A stretch of DNA of 64,000 nucleotides from Betaproteobacteria bacterium. Its GTDB lineage: Bacteria; Pseudomonadota; Gammaproteobacteria; Burkholderiales; Usitatibacteraceae. Of the stretch, positions 54,986 through 62,113 are shown one piece after another (within the stretch, counting starts at the first letter, position 1; every line of letters begins with the position of its first letter). The notes beneath the pieces are model-generated. The model saw only the letters and a program-made list of their open reading frames with translations. It was not told the DNA's origin and searched no databases. The position numbers and the translations under genes are program-made. The stretch spans positions 186,001-250,000 of the forward strand of contig JAEUMY010000004.1 in the NCBI GenBank assembly GCA_016791265.1, written 5' to 3'.

Positions 54986-57121
54986 CTATTTCGCCAGCCC
55001 GTGCTGCGCCAGGATGAAGCTGTAGGTGAACGCGACTTCCTTCAGATAGTCGTAGCGGCCCGAAGCGCCGCCGTGGCCCGCGTCCATGTTGGTCTTCAGC
55101 AACAACGGGTTCTGATCGGGCTTCAGCGTGCGCAGCTTCGCCACGTACTTGGCTGGCTCCCAGTACATCACCTGGCTGTCGTTCAGCGAGGTTTCGATCA
55201 GCATCGCCGGATAGGCCTTCTTCTCCAGATTGTCGTAGGGCGAATAGGAGCGCATGTACTGGTAGGCCTTCTTCTCGTTCGGGTTGCCCCACTCGAGATA
55301 CTCGCCCACGGTCAGCGGCAGGCTGGCATCCAGCATGGTGTTCATGACATCCACGAAAGGCACCTGCGACACGACGGCTTTGAAGAGATCGGGGCGCATA
55401 TTGACCACGGCGCCCATCAGCAACCCCCCTGCGCTGCCACCCTGAATCGTGAGTTGGCCGGGCGTCGTGTACTTCTCGGCGATGAGGAATTCGGCTGAGT
55501 TGATGAAGTCGGTGAACGTGTTCTTCTTCTTCATCATCTTGCCGTCGTCGTGCCACTGCTTGCCCAAATCGCTGCCGCCGCGAATGTGAGCGACGGCGAA
55601 CACCACACCGCGATCGAGCAACGACAGCCGGGACGAGCTGAAGGTCACCGGATAGGAATAGCCGTAGGAGCCATAGCCCTGCAAATGCGTGGCTTGCGGA
55701 CCGGTGGCGCGCTTGTCCTTGCGATACACGACTGAAACAGGAATCTTCTTGCCGTCCTTGGCTTTGGCCCACAGACGCTTGGACTCGTAGCGGGTGGGGT
55801 CGAAATCACCCAGCACCGGCTGTTGCTTCATGAGCTTCCGCTCCTTGGTCTTCACGTTGTAGTCGAAGACGGAGGATGGGGTCGTGAAGGACTGATAGTT
55901 GAAGCGATAGGTGTCGGTCTTGTATTCGGCATTCATACCCGCGCTGGCCGTGTAAACAGCCTCGGGGAATTTCATCGCGTAGCCGCGTCCATTGATGTCC
56001 AGCATGCGCAATTGAGGCAGCGCGTCCTTCTGCTCGATGGCGACGAAAAACTCTTCAAACATGTCGATGCCGGAAAGCAGTACGTCCTTGCGATGGGGGA
56101 TCATCTGCTTCCAAGTCTTCTGGGCGGGATTGACCGCGGGCGCCGTGACCAGGCGGAAATTGCGTCCCTTGTCATTGGTCACGATGTAGAAGCGATCGCC
56201 ATGATGGTCGACGGAATACATGTGTCCAAATTTGCGCGGCACGACCACCTTGAACGCGCCGGCCGGCTTCGAAGCATCGAGGACGCGCACTTCGCTGGTT
56301 TCGGAACTGGCCGAAGTCGCCACCACGTAGCCCTGGCTGCGGGTGGTTTCGACGCCGAGGCGATACAACTCGTCCTTCTCTTCGAACAAGAGCTCATCAT
56401 TCTTGCCACCCAACTGGTGACGCAACAGCTTGTGCGGACGCTTCGCCTTGTCTTCGATCACATAAAAAATCGTCTTATTGTCGTTGGCCCAGGCTGCACT
56501 CTGAATCTTGTCGATCTTGTCGGCCAGCACTTCGCCCGTTTCCATGTTCTTGAAGTACAGCGAATATTCGCGGAAACCCGTGTAGTCCAGCGAATAAGCC
56601 AGCCACTTGCCGTCGGGGGATATCTCGTAGAGACCCAACGACAGGAAGGGCTTCCCTTCGGCCAGCTTGTTGAGGTCCAGGACGATTTCTTCCTGCGCCT
56701 CCATCGTGCCCTTCTTGCGGCAGTAGATGTTGTACTGCTTGCCCTGCTCGGTACGCGAGTAGTACCAGTAACCACCCTTTTTCCAGGGCACGTTCTGGTC
56801 GGTCTCCTTGATGCGGGCCAGCATTTCCTTGTAGAGCGCCTCGCGGAAGTCTTTCAGCGGCGCCATGACGGCGTCGGTGTAGGCGTTCTCGGCCTTCAAG
56901 TAGGCAATCGTGTCGGGATTGTCCTTCTCGCGCAGCCAGAAGTAGTCGTCGACCCGCTTGTCGCCATGGTTGACCATTTCCTTCGGCACCCGCTTGGCGG
57001 CGGGCGGCACGATGTCCAGCTTGGCGAGACCGGGCGCGGCAGTGGAAGGGTTGGATTGAGCAAGAGACATGGCAGGCAAGGCGAGCATCAGTGAAAGGCA
57101 GGCACGGATCAGCGCGGACAT
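54986..57121 (-). CDS. Prolyl oligopeptidase (S9A), exported
   Basis: 711 residues from ATG at 57121, whose N-terminus is a signal peptide (MSALIRACLSLMLALPAMSLA), so the enzyme is periplasmic. A beta-propeller occupies about 60-430 and the alpha/beta-hydrolase domain follows: nucleophile Ser in QGGSAGGLLMG, the Asp in the LIETSLNDSQV region and His in DAGHGGASGRYD. It resembles protease II (PtrB), which cuts after basic residues, but specificity cannot be read safely. A palindrome copy encodes REYSL in the propeller. Confidence 0.95.
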   Translation of the reverse strand: MSALIRACLSLMLALPAMSLAQSNPSTAAPGLAKLDIVPPAAKRVPKEMVNHGDKRVDDYFWLREKDNPDTIAYLKAENAYTDAVMAPLKDFREALYKEMLARIKETDQNVPWKKGGYWYYSRTEQGKQYNIYCRKKGTMEAQEEIVLDLNKLAEGKPFLSLGLYEISPDGKWLAYSLDYTGFREYSLYFKNMETGEVLADKIDKIQSAAWANDNKTIFYVIEDKAKRPHKLLRHQLGGKNDELLFEEKDELYRLGVETTRSQGYVVATSASSETSEVRVLDASKPAGAFKVVVPRKFGHMYSVDHHGDRFYIVTNDKGRNFRLVTAPAVNPAQKTWKQMIPHRKDVLLSGIDMFEEFFVAIEQKDALPQLRMLDINGRGYAMKFPEAVYTASAGMNAEYKTDTYRFNYQSFTTPSSVFDYNVKTKERKLMKQQPVLGDFDPTRYESKRLWAKAKDGKKIPVSVVYRKDKRATGPQATHLQGYGSYGYSYPVTFSSSRLSLLDRGVVFAVAHIRGGSDLGKQWHDDGKMMKKKNTFTDFINSAEFLIAEKYTTPGQLTIQGGSAGGLLMGAVVNMRPDLFKAVVSQVPFVDVMNTMLDASLPLTVGEYLEWGNPNEKKAYQYMRSYSPYDNLEKKAYPAMLIETSLNDSQVMYWEPAKYVAKLRTLKPDQNPLLLKTNMDAGHGGASGRYDYLKEVAFTYSFILAQHGLAK
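56560..56571. repeat. GCGAATATTCGC palindrome, exact, in the S9 peptidase gene
   Basis: Encodes REYSL in the propeller domain. Confidence 0.95.
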
Positions 57122-57281
57122 GGAAGGCTTCCTGGAGGGGACACAAGCCGCAAAGTATAGCGAAACGGATGGATACAATTCGTATGGCGATTTGTGTCAA
57201 CAATGGCGGGGCAGCCGCCGTTTTCCGGACTGTTGTTTCGTTGTTCAGACACCACGTCCATCCATCACCTAGGGGAACCGC

Positions 57282-57593
57282 ATGAAACTCGCAATCATCG
57301 CAGCCGCCACGCTCTTCGCCGCCACCAGTCTCACGGCATTCGCCGACACCCGCGTCGACAAGCGCCAGGAGCGCCAGGAAAAGCGCATCGAGCAAGGCAA
57401 GGCCTCCGGCGAACTGACTGACAAGGAAGCCGCCCGCCTGGAAAAGGGCCAGGCCAAAGTACAGGCCAAGGAAGACGCCGCCAAAGCCGACGGCGTGGTC
57501 ACCAAGAAGGAAAAGGTGCAGCTCGAAAAGGCGCAGGACAAGCAAAGCAAGCGCATCGCCAAGCAGAAGAACGACAAGCAGGACAAGAACTGA
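57282..57593 (+). CDS. Small exported Lys/Glu-rich protein
   Basis: 103 residues with a clear signal peptide (MKLAIIAAATLFAATSLTAFA). The mature part is a charged helical protein with an internal repeat: KRQERQEKRIEQGKASGELT and the later GVVTKKEKVQLEKAQDKQSK resemble one another. Similar small periplasmic proteins occur widely in betaproteobacteria; role unknown. Confidence 0.8.
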   Translation: MKLAIIAAATLFAATSLTAFADTRVDKRQERQEKRIEQGKASGELTDKEAARLEKGQAKVQAKEDAAKADGVVTKKEKVQLEKAQDKQSKRIAKQKNDKQDKN

Positions 57594-57723
57594 CGCGACT
57601 TCGCGTCGAACTTCGGGCCGCCACCCCGTCGCAAAACGGGCGGGCGGCCCGAGTCCTTGGTGAGGCCCGAATTCAGGGCGGCACACTGCTAGACTGGAAC
57701 TCCCTTACGAATATTCAGAAGCC

Positions 57724-58242
57724 ATGTTCCAGGCCGCCGCTCCCGCCCTCTCCACCGACAAGGCCACCTTCTACCGCGACCTGGACACCCAGCTACGCGG
57801 CCTCCTCACGGACGAACGGGACTGGATCGCCAACGCGTCCAACCTGTCGTCACTCCTTTACCTGATGATGCCGGACCTGAACTGGGCCGGCTTCTACTTC
57901 ACCCGCCCCACCCAGACCGGCAGCGAGCTGGTGCTGGGGCCGTTTCAGGGCAAGCCCGCCTGCGTGCGCATTCCCGTGGCGCCGGTTGCGCGTGGCGTCT
58001 GTGGCGCCGCCGCCAGCCAGAGGGTCACACAGCGCGTCCATGACGTGCATGACTTTCCCGGCCATATCGCCTGTGACAGCGCATCCAATTCCGAACTGGT
58101 CGTGCCGCTGGTGAAGGAGGGCCGCGTGCTGGGCGTGCTCGACCTCGACAGCCCCAACGTGGGTCGCTTCGATGCGGACGATCAGGCCGGCGTCGAGCGA
58201 CTCGTCGCCACGTTCCTGGCGATGAGCGACACGCCGCGATGA
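57724..58242 (+). CDS. msrC: Free methionine-(R)-sulfoxide reductase (GAF type)
   Basis: Reduces free Met-R-sulfoxide. 172 residues, a single GAF domain. The three catalytic or structural cysteines of this enzyme are in place: KPACVRIPV, GVCGAAA and GHIACDSASNSE, with the flanking VHDVHDFPGHIACD that marks the family. A weak AATATT-containing remnant lies just upstream. Confidence 0.92.
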   Translation: MFQAAAPALSTDKATFYRDLDTQLRGLLTDERDWIANASNLSSLLYLMMPDLNWAGFYFTRPTQTGSELVLGPFQGKPACVRIPVAPVARGVCGAAASQRVTQRVHDVHDFPGHIACDSASNSELVVPLVKEGRVLGVLDLDSPNVGRFDADDQAGVERLVATFLAMSDTPR

Positions 58243-58292
58243 CGCCGAATCGCGAGCCCCCAGTCCCCAGCCCCTAGCCCCGGGGTTCATTC

Positions 58293-59510
58293 ATGCTCCG
58301 CTCGCTCCTGGTCGATTTCAATTCCTACTTCGCCTCGGTGGAGCAGCAGATGCATCCGCATCTGCGCGGCAAGCCGGTGGGCGTCGTGCCCTCGATGGCC
58401 GCAACCACCTGCTGCATCGCCGCGAGCTACGAAGCCAAGAAGTTTGGCGTGAAGACCGGCACCTTGCTGAAGGATGCGAAGGCGCTTTGCCCCGAGATCA
58501 TTTTCGTCCACGCCAGTCATGAGCACTATGTGGAGTTTCATGAACGCGCCAAAGTGGCCGTGGACTCCATCATCCCCATCCGCAAAGTGCTGTCAATCGA
58601 CGAAGTGGACTGCGATCTGCCCGCCCATGCACGCACACCCGAGGCCGCGCGCGCGCTGGCCATGAAGATCAAGCAGGCCATCTACACGCGGGTCGGCGAA
58701 CACCTGCACACGTCCATCGGCATCGGCCCCAACACCTTCATCGCCAAGACCGCGTCGGACATGATGAAGCCCAACGGCCTCGTCGTCATCGAGAAGCACG
58801 AATTGCCACATCGACTCTTTGGGCTGAAGCTGCGCGATCTCTCCGGCATCGGCAAATCCATGGAAGCGCGCCTGAACAAGCACGGCATCACCACGATCGA
58901 GCAGATGGCCAGCGTCAACCAGTCCCAGTTGCACACCATCTGGGGCGGCGTGGGCGGGGACCGCATGTACCAGCGCCTGCATGGCGAATGGGTGCCGGAC
59001 CTGGAGACACAGACTCACAGCATCAGCCACTCTCATGTGCTGCCGCCGGTGGAGCGCAACGAGACGGACGCCTATGCCATCCTGCACCGCCTCACGCAGA
59101 AGGCTGCCATGCGGCTCCGCAAGATGGGCTACTACGCGACGCACATGTCGGTGTTCATGAAGTACATGAACGGCCCCACCTGGGGTCGCGACAGCCGCTT
59201 CACCGAGACGCAAGACACGGTCATCTTCCTGCGAGCGCTGGACAGCATGTGGCAGGAGAAACCGACGAAGCGCCTGCTGAAGCCGCTGGCTGTGGGCATG
59301 GTGCTGCATGGACTGGTGCCCGAGAATGAGCACACGGGCACGCTCTTCGACAATGAGGAGGCGCGCGAGCGGCTGTACGGCGCCATCGATCAGCTGAACC
59401 TGAAGTTCGGCAAGAACACCGTCTATTTCGGCGGCGCGCATCACGCACGAGACAGCGCCCCCATGCGCATCGCGTTCAATCACATTCCCGATCTGGATAC
59501 CGAACAATGA
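58293..59510 (+). CDS. Y-family DNA polymerase
   Basis: 405 residues, the palm, finger and little-finger layout of a translesion polymerase. The N-terminal metal site is SLLVDFNSYFASVEQQ; the second acidic pair is in LSIDEVDCDL, where the family usually has SIDEAYLD, so the Ala-Tyr/Phe step is changed while D and E remain. HTSIGIGPNTFIAKTASDMM and the HhH LRDLSGIGKSMEARL are present. No clear beta-clamp motif stands out at the C-terminus. It is not near umuD or imuA. Coupled by ATGA to DUF3052. Confidence 0.9.
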   Translation: MLRSLLVDFNSYFASVEQQMHPHLRGKPVGVVPSMAATTCCIAASYEAKKFGVKTGTLLKDAKALCPEIIFVHASHEHYVEFHERAKVAVDSIIPIRKVLSIDEVDCDLPAHARTPEAARALAMKIKQAIYTRVGEHLHTSIGIGPNTFIAKTASDMMKPNGLVVIEKHELPHRLFGLKLRDLSGIGKSMEARLNKHGITTIEQMASVNQSQLHTIWGGVGGDRMYQRLHGEWVPDLETQTHSISHSHVLPPVERNETDAYAILHRLTQKAAMRLRKMGYYATHMSVFMKYMNGPTWGRDSRFTETQDTVIFLRALDSMWQEKPTKRLLKPLAVGMVLHGLVPENEHTGTLFDNEEARERLYGAIDQLNLKFGKNTVYFGGAHHARDSAPMRIAFNHIPDLDTEQ

Positions 59511-59929
59511 CCGCAGGCTATTCCGGCACACCGCTGTGGAAGAAATTGGGGCTGAAGGAAGGTGGCACGCTGGCGACAGTTGGCGCTCCAACCAGCTTTC
59601 CCGATGATCTTGGCGAGCTGCCGCCGGGTGCAAATATTCGCGGAGGATTGAAGGCCGATGAAGCGCTCTGCATCGTCTTCGTCGGTGATCGCGCCACACT
59701 GGAAAGGCAGGTTGCAATCGCCGCCAAGAAGTTGCACCGCGACGGCTCGTTGTGGATCAGCTGGCCCAAGAAAAGCTCGAAGTTGTTCAAAGATCTTACT
59801 GAAGATGGCATCCGCCACGTTGTGCTGCCCATGGGGCTGGTGGATGTGAAGGTTTGCGCGGTCAATGATGACTGGTCGGGCTTGAAGCTGATGGTGCGAA
59901 AAGAACTGAGAGCTGGCTGGAGTAAGTGA
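59507..59929 (+). CDS. DUF3052 protein
   Basis: 140 residues that match DUF3052 (YSGTPLWKKLGLKEGGTL, WISWPKKSSKLFKDLTEDGI, VCAVNDDWSGLKLMVR). Function unknown. It overlaps the polymerase gene by four bases. It holds a near copy of the palindrome (GCAAATATTCGC, ANIR). Confidence 0.88.
   Translation: MTAGYSGTPLWKKLGLKEGGTLATVGAPTSFPDDLGELPPGANIRGGLKADEALCIVFVGDRATLERQVAIAAKKLHRDGSLWISWPKKSSKLFKDLTEDGIRHVVLPMGLVDVKVCAVNDDWSGLKLMVRKELRAGWSK
59630..59641. repeat. GCAAATATTCGC, one-mismatch copy, in DUF3052 gene
   Basis: Codon-aligned, encoding ANIR (synonymous GCA for GCG). Confidence 0.85.
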
Positions 59930-59933
59930 TGTT

Positions 59934-60042
59934 GTCGTCCCGGCGCAGGCCGGGACCCGAGTTTGCCTCGACTCTCCTTGCGAATATTCGCACCCGCTGC
60001 TGGTTGAACTTGTGCCCCGGCCTGCGCCGGGGTGACGGGACC
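59934..60042. repeat. Inverted pair of REP-like palindromes flanking a 12-bp palindrome copy
   Basis: CCCGGCGCAGGCCGGG at 59939-59954 and its reverse complement at 60016-60031 share further flanks (GTCGTC / GTGACGG), giving a head-to-head pair as in BIMEs. The 12-bp palindrome is at 59980-59991 between them. Such GC-rich palindromes are spread by RAYT transposases in many proteobacteria; no RAYT gene is in the window, and this is the only such pair I see. Confidence 0.85.
59980..59991. repeat. GCGAATATTCGC palindrome, exact, intergenic
   Basis: Between the arms of the REP-like pair. Confidence 0.95.
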
Positions 60043-60078
60043 AAGAACGCAATTGATGCAACAACGGGAGCAACCCTC

Positions 60079-60876
60079 ATGTTCAAAGACAACGTCGTCA
60101 TCATCACCGGCGCCTCCAAAGGCATCGGCGCCGAACTGGCGCGCCAGCTAGCGAGACAAGGCGCCAAGCTGGTCCTCACCGCGCGCGACGAAGCCGCGCT
60201 GCAGACCGTGGCACGCGAATGCGAAGCTCTGGGCGCCACCACCAAGATCGTCGTCGCCGATGTCGCGAGAGACGCAGAGTGCAAAACCATCATCGACGGC
60301 GCGCTGGCCGCCTTCGGCCGCATTGACACGCTGGTCAACAACGCAGGCGCCACCATGTGGGCGAAGTTCGAGGACATCGCTGACATGTCCATCCTCGAAC
60401 GCATCATGCAGATCAACTACATGGGCGCCGTCTACTGCACGCACTACGCGCTGCCACACCTCAAGAAAACGAAAGGCCGCATCGTCGGCATCGCTTCGCT
60501 CACGGGCAAGGTCGGCGTGCCCACGCGCTCAGGCTATGCCGCGAGCAAGCACGCCATGGCCGGCTTTTTCGATTCGCTCCGCATCGAGCTCTCGGACTCC
60601 GGCGTGACCGTGACCATGGTCTATCCCGGCTTCGTCTCCACCGGCATCCGCGAAAACGCCAGCGGCCCGGATGGCAAACCCATCAAGGTGAGCCCGGTGA
60701 AGGAAGGCGAAGTGATGAGCCCCGAGGAATGCGCCGCCATCATCGTGCGCGCCATGGAACGGCGTAGCCGCGAGGAAGTGATGACGCTCAAGGGCAAGGT
60801 CGGGCAGTGGTTGAAACTGATCGCGCCGGGGTTTGTGGATGGGCTGGCGCGGAAGGCGATTGAGCGGGGGCGGTGA
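60079..60876 (+). CDS. SDR family oxidoreductase
   Basis: 265 residues from ATG at 60079 (MFKDNVVIITG); the frame runs on upstream through the REP pair, which is not credible protein. Classical SDR: nucleotide motif GASKGIG, NNAG at 92-95, catalytic Ser in IASLTGKVG and YAASKHAM with Tyr and Lys. Substrate unknown. The C-terminus has a short hydrophobic region (LKLIAPGFVDGL). Confidence 0.93.
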   Translation: MFKDNVVIITGASKGIGAELARQLARQGAKLVLTARDEAALQTVARECEALGATTKIVVADVARDAECKTIIDGALAAFGRIDTLVNNAGATMWAKFEDIADMSILERIMQINYMGAVYCTHYALPHLKKTKGRIVGIASLTGKVGVPTRSGYAASKHAMAGFFDSLRIELSDSGVTVTMVYPGFVSTGIRENASGPDGKPIKVSPVKEGEVMSPEECAAIIVRAMERRSREEVMTLKGKVGQWLKLIAPGFVDGLARKAIERGR

Positions 60877-60956
60877 GGCTCAAACACTCGCCGGGGCATT
60901 GAACCCCCGCGTGCTCGGCCACGACACAGGGCAAACCCTGTCTTGTCTTGGCCGCC

Positions 60957-61505
60957 ATGGAAGACCTTTTGCGCAGAATCGCCGGCCGGGACGAGGCGGC
61001 CTTGGAACAACTCTATCGCCAGATGGCGCCGCGCGTATACGCCTTCGCCCAGCGGCGGCTGGAGAACAGCGCGGGGGCGGATGAGGTGGTGTCGGAAACG
61101 TTCTTCGAGGTGTGGCGGCAGGCTGACAAGTTCCGCGGTGAGGCGCAGGCCTCCACGTGGATTCTCGGCATCGCGCGTCACAAGCTCCTCGACAAACTTC
61201 GCAAGCTCTCAAGACAGGAGTTGACGGAGTGGGATGAGGAGGCCTTGCAAATTGCCGACCCCGCCCCGGAAACCTTCGAGCGCATCGCCGCGCGACAACG
61301 TGCCGAGCACATCGCCCACTGCCTGGGCAATCTGCCGCCGGCCCAGCGCGAATGCATGCACTTGGTTTTTTTTGAAGGCCTGGCACTGGCCGATGTGGCG
61401 ACGCTACAGCAGTGTCCGGAGAACACGGTGAAAACCCGGCTGTTCCATGCCCGCCGCAAGATGCGCGATTGCCTGGAGCGCCGACTTGAAAAGGAAAGCC
61501 CATGA
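60957..61505 (+). CDS. ECF sigma factor
   Basis: 182 residues from ATG at 60957; an upstream TTG at 60948 is in frame but weaker. Region 2 is LEQLYRQMAPRVYAFAQRRL with VVSETFFEVWRQADKFRG, and region 4 is LPPAQRECMHLVFFEGLALA followed by the helix-turn-helix (TLQQCPENTVKTRLFHARRK). First gene of a coupled trio with an anti-sigma factor and a subtilase. Confidence 0.93.
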   Translation: MEDLLRRIAGRDEAALEQLYRQMAPRVYAFAQRRLENSAGADEVVSETFFEVWRQADKFRGEAQASTWILGIARHKLLDKLRKLSRQELTEWDEEALQIADPAPETFERIAARQRAEHIAHCLGNLPPAQRECMHLVFFEGLALADVATLQQCPENTVKTRLFHARRKMRDCLERRLEKESP

Positions 61506-62113
61506 ATCCTGGTGAAGACCATGATGAAGCCGCCTTGTTGCTGCCGTGGCATGTCAATGGCACGCTGGACCAGGCTGCGCGTTCTCGCGTGATGCTGGCG
61601 CTCGCCGCTTCGCCCGCGCTTCGCGCGGAGGCGGGCTGGCTGTCCGCGCTGCAGGTGCAGCTGCGAGCGGCCACGCCACACGCGGACCCTGAGCCGGCCT
61701 GGGACCGCTTGCGCCAACTCATCGCGGCCGAACGCCAGGGAAAACTCGTACCACTCTCATCGCGCCGAACCTGGCACGCGCCCAAGACCTGGGTGCCGCT
61801 CGCCATGGCGGCAACATTGGTGCTGGGCGTCTTCGTCGGCGTCATGCACCAGCGCCATGTCGATGACATCACGCCGCTTTCCGAACGGCGGGCGGGCCCC
61901 GGCCACACATTCATTCAGGTCACGTTCAAGCCGTCGGCGACGGAGGGCGAGATTCGCCGTCTCGTGCATGCGATCAATGCCGAAATCGTTTCCGGACCGG
62001 GTGCGTTGGGCGTGTACACCTTCCGTGTGCCGTCGCCCAAGGCAGCTGCGGCACTCGATGCACTGCGCGCCAGACGAGACCTGGTGGAAACCGCCACACT
62101 GGTGAAACCGTGA
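61502..62113 (+). CDS. Anti-sigma factor with periplasmic propeptide-like domain
   Basis: 203 residues, overlapping the sigma gene by four bases. The cytoplasmic N-terminus has the anti-sigma phrase LLPWHVNGTLDQ, without the HxxxCxxC zinc residues. One membrane helix is at about 97-115 (WVPLAMAATLVLGVFVGVM). The periplasmic part (about 135-203, TFIQVTFKPSATEGEIRRLV ... GALGVYTFRVP) resembles an S8 propeptide/I9-type fold, which is notable next to a subtilase. Assignment of that resemblance is by eye only. Confidence 0.8.
   Translation: MNPGEDHDEAALLLPWHVNGTLDQAARSRVMLALAASPALRAEAGWLSALQVQLRAATPHADPEPAWDRLRQLIAAERQGKLVPLSSRRTWHAPKTWVPLAMAATLVLGVFVGVMHQRHVDDITPLSERRAGPGHTFIQVTFKPSATEGEIRRLVHAINAEIVSGPGALGVYTFRVPSPKAAAALDALRARRDLVETATLVKP

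Noticed and set aside
57707..57718. ACGAATATTCAG just before msrC
   Set aside because: Three mismatches to the palindrome; may be a decayed copy but not counted.
59926..60078. N-terminal extension of the SDR frame
   Set aside because: It would translate the REP-like pair and the palindrome; the conserved SDR N-terminus starts at 60079.
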